Below, piece by piece: positions 59,189 to 64,000 of a stretch of DNA of 64,000 bases. The first letter of the stretch is position 1; each line of letters opens with the position of its first letter. A program made the position numbers and the translations under genes. The notes beneath the pieces were generated by a model, which was given only the letters and a program-made list of their open reading frames with translations, was not told where the DNA came from and did not search any database. The stretch covers positions 1,922,001 through 1,986,000 of the forward strand of contig CP160629.1 in NCBI GenBank assembly GCA_038993745.2, in the 5' to 3' direction. This DNA is from Aliivibrio fischeri (lineage in GTDB: Bacteria > Pseudomonadota > Gammaproteobacteria > Enterobacterales > Vibrionaceae).

Positions 59189-61147
59189 TCAATTTTCTAA
59201 AATGGCTTTTTGTTCTACTTGTTCTATTTCTGTCTGATTCGTTTGTGCTAAAAATTCAGACACTTTCTTCAAATCTCGTGTTCTTGGTATTGGTGGCAAA
59301 CTTTGTAAAAAAGTCGAGCCATAAGGACGAGTCACTAAACGATTGTCACAAATCACCAATACCCCTTTATCTTTGGTGTCTCGAATAAGACGCCCAACAC
59401 CCTGCTTTAAAGTTATCACTGCATCAGGGATCTGCACTTGAGAAAAGGCATCCCCACCGCTTAATTGACAATCTTCAATACGCGCTTTTAATAGCGGATC
59501 GTCAGGTGCCGTAAAAGGTAATTTATCAATGATAACACAGCTTAAGGCATCACCTCTAACATCAATACCTTCCCAGAAAGCTCCAGTTGCAACCAACAAT
59601 GCATTACCCAATTCCATAAACTCTGTAAGTAACTTTTGCTTAGTGGTTTCACCTTGAACTAATACTGGTAAATCAAGTGTTTGCCTAAAGAGTTCAGCTA
59701 AATCTCTCATCATTTGATGTGATGTACATAAAAAGAAACAGCGACCTTGGTTTTGCTTAATAACGGGTTCCAGTAATTCAACCAACTTAGGAGCAACACC
59801 ATAGCTATTTGGCTCAGGTAAAAATCGAGGTACGCACAATAAAGCCTGAGATTGATAATCAAACGGACTTGGTAGTGAAAACTGTTTTGTCGGCTCTAAC
59901 CCCAAACGTTGCGTAAAATGCGAGAAATCATCATTAACCGCTAACGTTGCCGACGTAAAAATCCACGCCCCCTCTTTTTCTGCCACTTGCTCTTTAAACT
60001 TATCAGCAACCGACAATGGTGTTATATGTAAACTAAAATGTCTTGGAGTACATTCATACCAATATGAGTAACCACTTATTGTCGTATCACATACTCGCTC
60101 TAAACGATTTTTCAATAACGTGCATCGCTCAAAAGCGGCATCTAATAATTGACTGCGACCTAAGGCCAATTTTAATACATCATAAGCAAGTTCAAAGGCA
60201 TCATTGATGCGCAAAATTTCACGTTGAACAGCCTGTGATTTTATCGCCTCTCGCCAATTACCTCTAAAACTGGTATCCCCTAAAATAATACGCAAATCCA
60301 TTGCGGCACCAGCTAAGCGTTCTGCCACTTTTTGCAATTGACGCATATCTCTTGCTTCAGTGCGATAACCTATTTCAATGTCTTTTGCTAATTCGGTTAA
60401 TTGGCGACTGGATAAACTTTGCCCAAAATATTGGCTCGCAATATCAGGTAGCTGATGGGCCTCATCAAAAATAAAAATATCGGCCTCAGGGATTAATTCA
60501 CCAAATCCCGTTTCTTTAATCGCCAAATCAGCAAGAAATAAGTGATGGTTAACAACCACAACATCCGCATCAAGTGCTTTTTTACGCGCCTTAACAACAA
60601 AGCACTCTTCAAAGCTTGGGCACTCTTTACCTAAACAATTATCGTTAGTTGATGTGATAGAAGGAATGATTGGACTATCTTCAGCAATCGCTTCACAGTC
60701 ACCTAAATCTCCCGTTTTGGTTTCAGAAGACCAGGTTCTCACTTTAACTAATTGCGTCAGTAATTCAGGATCCGCTTGAGGGGTATGACTTTCAATTAAT
60801 TGGCGATTCAATCGTTCAGGACACAAATAATTTGAGCGACCTTTTAGCAAAGCCACTTGGCCATAAAAACCAAGAGATGACACCATTAAGGGTAAATCAC
60901 GATGGAAAAGTTGTTCTTGAAGGTTTTTGGATCCAGTACTAATGATGGTTTTTTTACCACTAACCAGAGCAGGCGCAAGATAAGCGAACGTTTTACCCGT
61001 ACCAGTTCCGGCTTCAACGACTAATTGAGTACCATTTTTAATTGCATCATGAACAGCATGAGCCATATCCAACTGGGGTTGACGAGGTTGAAAACCGGGA
61101 ATGGCTTTACCTAATGCACCTGATGACGAAAAAATCTTGGCAATCAT
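59189..61147 (-). CDS. yoaA: YoaA/DinG-type ATP-dependent DNA helicase
   Basis: A 652-residue XPD/Rad3-like superfamily 2 helicase. Walker A is [19 protein letters not shown] (~44-62) and the DEAH box is [11 protein letters not shown] (~228). The four cysteines of the Fe-S cluster are in [21 protein letters not shown] and VVNHHLF follows. Motif VI is VGRLIRD (~606). The sequence follows E. coli YoaA, which works with the clamp-loader subunit HolC in replication repair. No LexA box was seen upstream. Confidence 0.94.
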   Translation of the reverse strand: MIAKIFSSSGALGKAIPGFQPRQPQLDMAHAVHDAIKNGTQLVVEAGTGTGKTFAYLAPALVSGKKTIISTGSKNLQEQLFHRDLPLMVSSLGFYGQVALLKGRSNYLCPERLNRQLIESHTPQADPELLTQLVKVRTWSSETKTGDLGDCEAIAEDSPIIPSITSTNDNCLGKECPSFEECFVVKARKKALDADVVVVNHHLFLADLAIKETGFGELIPEADIFIFDEAHQLPDIASQYFGQSLSSRQLTELAKDIEIGYRTEARDMRQLQKVAERLAGAAMDLRIILGDTSFRGNWREAIKSQAVQREILRINDAFELAYDVLKLALGRSQLLDAAFERCTLLKNRLERVCDTTISGYSYWYECTPRHFSLHITPLSVADKFKEQVAEKEGAWIFTSATLAVNDDFSHFTQRLGLEPTKQFSLPSPFDYQSQALLCVPRFLPEPNSYGVAPKLVELLEPVIKQNQGRCFFLCTSHQMMRDLAELFRQTLDLPVLVQGETTKQKLLTEFMELGNALLVATGAFWEGIDVRGDALSCVIIDKLPFTAPDDPLLKARIEDCQLSGGDAFSQVQIPDAVITLKQGVGRLIRDTKDKGVLVICDNRLVTRPYGSTFLQSLPPIPRTRDLKKVSEFLAQTNQTEIEQVEQKAILEN

Positions 61148-61382
61148 ATCAACCGATATCCATCGTGAATAAAAAAGAGAAAGAGATTATGCCAAGAAAC
61201 CAGAAGAAACTAAACGGGAAGTTTGTACTGAATCGAAGCTAATTTACCCCTCCTAATAATACTAAATTCACTTAGCGTTTTGATTTGATATGGTAAAAAC
61301 TCCTTTACGCTCCCTTCTTTTATCGGTAAAAGAATAAGGTGAATAAAATTAATAATTACACTATGTAAGCACGAGAGATAAA

Positions 61383-62216
61383 ATGGAAAAGAAAATACTA
61401 TTAACGGATTGCCCTGATTCTCGTGGGCTAATAGCAAAAATAACCAACATTTGTTACAAACATCAGCTTAACATTGTTCATAACAATGAATACGTTGATA
61501 ACGTAACAGGTCAGTTTTTTATGAGAACAGAGCTAGAGGGCATTTTTAATGATGTCACTTTCCTAGCAGATATTGATGAAGCACTCCCATCAGGAAGTCA
61601 TCGTAAATTGGTGACTGAGCCACGAAAAAAAGTGGTTATTCTCGTCACTAAAGAAGCACACTGTATTGGTGATATTCTAATTAAAGCCTATTCTGGTGCG
61701 ATGAATATCGATATTGCTGCAGTTGTGGGAAATCACGATGTATTAGGCGGCCTCATTGAAAAGTTCGATATCCCTTTTCACTATGTTTCTCATGAAGGGC
61801 TATCACGCGAAGAGCATGAAGAGAAAATGCTTGAAGTGATTAACTCTTATGAACCAGAATACGTTGTATTAGCAAAATATATGCGTGTATTAACACCAAA
61901 CTTTGTTGCTCAATTCCCTAAAAAAATCATTAACATCCATCACAGTTTCTTACCTGCTTTCATTGGAGCAAAACCTTATCAGCAAGCTTATGATCGCGGT
62001 GTAAAAATCATTGGTGCCACCGCACACTTTGTGACGAATGATTTAGATGAAGGTCCAATCATTAAACAAGATGTTATCCCTGTGGATCACAACTTTAGTG
62101 CTGAAGATATGGCAATGGCTGGTCGTGACGTAGAGAAATCAGTATTGAGTAAAGCGCTAACAAAAGTATTGAACGATCACGTTTTTGTTTACGGCAATAA
62201 AACCGTTATTCTTTAA
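61383..62216 (+). CDS. purU: formyltetrahydrofolate deformylase
   Basis: Hydrolyses 10-formyl-THF to formate and THF, supplying formate to PurT and balancing one-carbon pools. The 277-residue protein has an N-terminal ACT domain (~5-80, LLTDCPDSRGLIAKITNICYK in part) and a formyltransferase-like catalytic domain (~88-277, with IINIHHSFLPAFIGAKPYQQA near 197 and GATAHFVTNDLDEGPII near 221). It is a single gene. No PurR box was found upstream. Confidence 0.95.
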   Translation: MEKKILLTDCPDSRGLIAKITNICYKHQLNIVHNNEYVDNVTGQFFMRTELEGIFNDVTFLADIDEALPSGSHRKLVTEPRKKVVILVTKEAHCIGDILIKAYSGAMNIDIAAVVGNHDVLGGLIEKFDIPFHYVSHEGLSREEHEEKMLEVINSYEPEYVVLAKYMRVLTPNFVAQFPKKIINIHHSFLPAFIGAKPYQQAYDRGVKIIGATAHFVTNDLDEGPIIKQDVIPVDHNFSAEDMAMAGRDVEKSVLSKALTKVLNDHVFVYGNKTVIL

Positions 62217-62227
62217 AGACTGAAATA

Positions 62228-62261
62228 AGAAACGGCGATCATTATGATCGCCGTTTTTATT
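62228..62261. terminator. terminator after purU
   Basis: AAACGGCGATCAT pairs with ATGATCGCCGTTT with almost no loop and is followed by TTTATTTTT. It serves purU and perhaps the convergent hydrolase gene. Confidence 0.9.
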
Positions 62262-62273
62262 TTTAATTCATTG

Positions 62274-63089
62274 TTATTGAGCCGCAATAAACTCTATTGC
62301 GTATTTATTAAATTCTTTTGGTCTATCAATATTACACACATGCCCACATTCAGGGATTTGTAATAGCTGACTGTGTTGGTGTACTGCCACCATCTCTTCC
62401 ACTGGTTTCATAAACAAATAATCATTTGCACCCATCAAGTAAAGCGTTGGAATCGCTAATTCTTTATCTTTAAAGTAACGCATTAACGGATTCACATCAG
62501 CAGCTAATTTAAACCAACGCTTAAACTCTTTTTGGCACAATTTTTTAGCCTCACGAGTGAACACGTGTCGAGATTCTTTTTGGCTTTTTTGCGGCATCAC
62601 CACATAAGAAAACAACTTATAAAGCCACATATAAGGCATGATATTCTTTGTCATATCGCCCATTTTAATCAAAAACTGAGAGCGAAAATTAAAACGAGTA
62701 ATCGCTCCAGCTAATACCATTGAGCTCACACGATCTTGTGCTAATTCAGCTAAGTTTCGAATAATAATCGTACCAAGAGACATACCAACAAAGTGCGCAG
62801 ATTTAATATTAAGATGATCAAGTACATCTAAAATATCCTGACTTACTACTTTAAAAGAATACTGTTTATTGATGAATTCTTTGATTTGGGAGAAATGGTT
62901 CGAACGTCCATGACCACGTAAATCAATGAGCAATACATTAAAATTCTTTCTAAAAGCAGAGATTTGCTTAAACCATGTTGTTGAGCTTCCACCCGCACCA
63001 TGGACAAACACTACCCACTTAGAGCTCGATTCATGCTCATAGGTTCTATGGAATAATAAAGACTCAGACATCCTTTCAACTTCATTCAA
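62274..63089 (-). CDS. alpha/beta hydrolase of unknown substrate
   Basis: A 271-residue alpha/beta hydrolase with VFVHGAGGSSTTWFKQI (~28), LIDLRGHGRSNHF (~54), the nucleophile elbow FVGMSLGTIIIRN with its serine near 103, and the histidine in IPECGHVCNIDRPKEF (~248). The start is uncertain: a second ATG lies six codons later (MSESLLFHRT). It faces purU across a terminator and has no co-transcribed neighbour. No residue reveals the substrate. Confidence 0.82.
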   Translation of the reverse strand: MNEVERMSESLLFHRTYEHESSSKWVVFVHGAGGSSTTWFKQISAFRKNFNVLLIDLRGHGRSNHFSQIKEFINKQYSFKVVSQDILDVLDHLNIKSAHFVGMSLGTIIIRNLAELAQDRVSSMVLAGAITRFNFRSQFLIKMGDMTKNIMPYMWLYKLFSYVVMPQKSQKESRHVFTREAKKLCQKEFKRWFKLAADVNPLMRYFKDKELAIPTLYLMGANDYLFMKPVEEMVAVHQHSQLLQIPECGHVCNIDRPKEFNKYAIEFIAAQ

Positions 63090-63235
63090 AATTTACGTTA
63101 ACATTGACTATAGCATTTCAAATAGAAGATGAATACTTCACACTGCATTTCCCATCACAGCATTAATATATTCATACAAAAATAATCTAACTATCTGATT
63201 ATAAAAATCAATAAGAGTGATTACTCTATAGTTAT

Positions 63236-64000
63236 CTATTTTCCCTGCTGCTCTTTTCTAAACTGTTCAGGAGTTACTCCCGTATGTTTACGAAACATCT
63301 TAATAAAAGAGGAACCTTGGCTATAGCCTAATTGATATGCAATTTCATTGATTGATATAGCATCTTTTAACAACACCATAGCCTTCGCTAATTTAGCCCT
63401 CTGACGCCAATCATTAAAACTCATTTTCAACTCTTTTTGAAAGCGCCTTGCCAAAGTTCTTTCAGTACTAAACACCCGCTTTGCCCATATTTCTAAACTT
63501 GAATCATCAGCTGGGTTTTCTTGTAGTTGCATTAAAATAGGCGCTAATAATTTATCATCCGTAAAAGGAAGATAGTTTTCTATTGGATTGGTTTTTGATA
63601 AACGCTCTATCAGAACATGACTTAAATATTTATCTTCTGTGCTAAGAACTTCTGTGGTTTGACGCTCAACAAGATCATCTACTATAGCCCTTAATAATGG
63701 CGTTAAAGGAAACATACAAGCGCTAGTAGGCAACTTCTGACTCAATTCAAATTCAATATTAATCGCACAATATTCAACATCATTATGATTAAACGCACGA
63801 TGCAATAAATGCGCTGGCGTCCAAATCGCATAATTGGCAGGACAAAACATTTTTTGCTTATCCACTTCCATTTCAAGTCGCCCTTGCTTAATCAAATGTA
63901 ACTGACCCCAAGGATGTGAATGCGATAACGTTTCTGTTTTTGCCTCAAGAAAAAAATAATGAAAAAACACATCCGTTGGCAGGCTTTCATCTAATTGAGG
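63236..64000 (-). CDS. AraC family regulator, 5' end beyond the window
   Basis: The reading frame stays open to the window edge (residues PQLDESLPTD before the GTG at 63968-63970), so the start lies beyond 64000. The N-terminal part is an AraC cupin sensor with HSHPWGQLHLIKQG and WTPAHLLHRAFN. The C-terminal double HTH covers the last 100 residues (LEIWAKRVFSTERTLARRFQKEL, given in part, and ISINEIAYQLGYSQGSSFIKMF). It is the AraC_binding type that often controls a divergent exporter or enzyme. The target is outside the window. Confidence 0.85.
   Translation of the reverse strand, partial: PQLDESLPTDVFFHYFFLEAKTETLSHSHPWGQLHLIKQGRLEMEVDKQKMFCPANYAIWTPAHLLHRAFNHNDVEYCAINIEFELSQKLPTSACMFPLTPLLRAIVDDLVERQTTEVLSTEDKYLSHVLIERLSKTNPIENYLPFTDDKLLAPILMQLQENPADDSSLEIWAKRVFSTERTLARRFQKELKMSFNDWRQRAKLAKAMVLLKDAISINEIAYQLGYSQGSSFIKMFRKHTGVTPEQFRKEQQGK

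Noticed and set aside
61189..61242. A 17-codon ORF with a GAAAGAG site between yoaA and purU
   Set aside because: Too short and with no recognisable family. The AT-rich gap makes a chance ORF likely.

Overview
This 64 kb window is chromosomal DNA from a low-GC gammaproteobacterium. It is most likely a member of the Vibrionaceae, and Aliivibrio is the best guess from the AT-rich coding style, the protein sequences and the gene order. The species cannot be fixed from the sequence alone. Most of the window is conserved core chromosome. I see no tRNA, rRNA, insertion sequence, CRISPR array or prophage.

Layout. 1-1276: a short accessory operon on the minus strand, with a two-helix membrane/coiled-coil protein, an ImmA/IrrE-type zinc peptidase (frameshifted here) and the start of a Beta-protein-like gene cut by the window edge. 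1522-6348: small conserved proteins (YcgN and YkgJ cysteine-cluster proteins, a TIGR02647 protein, a Tim44-like protein) and a TetR regulator with an MFS-PlsC lysophospholipid transporter/acyltransferase fusion. 6328-13468: the complete menaquinone cluster menF-D-H-B-C-E in the enterobacterial order. 13852-24584: alaA, sgrR, a dihydrofolate-reductase-like protein, two regulators, a yqhC/yqhD-like aldehyde-detoxification pair, an unknown secreted protein, an EamA transporter and an aldehyde dehydrogenase. 24821-31320: dgt, tapT, rhombosortase, recR, ybaB, dnaX (with a likely programmed -1 frameshift site) and apt. 31450-34104: ybaN, an RssB-type response regulator and a LysR regulator. 34160-46559: the conserved run pdxB-asd-fimV-truA-accD-folC-dedD-cvpA-purF, with a PurR box before cvpA. 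46719-50093: divergent fabB and mnmC. 50222-61147: mltB, ycgL, minCDE, rnd, fadD, an alpha/beta hydrolase, an Slp lipoprotein, tsaB and yoaA, a layout close to that of E. coli. 61383-64000: purU, an alpha/beta hydrolase and a truncated AraC regulator.

Five genes (the ImmA/IrrE gene, a TetR gene, accD, fimV and pdxB) are each broken by the apparent loss of one base from a homopolymer. accD is essential in bacteria that use this pathway, so most of these breaks are probably sequence errors. Each is annotated as one interrupted gene.

The most unusual items are the edge operon, the dnaX slippery site, the recently duplicated 279-bp repeats in fimV, a 129-bp imperfect palindrome after mnmC, and an unknown secreted protein with a His-then-Cys layout that recalls permuted papain-like enzymes.
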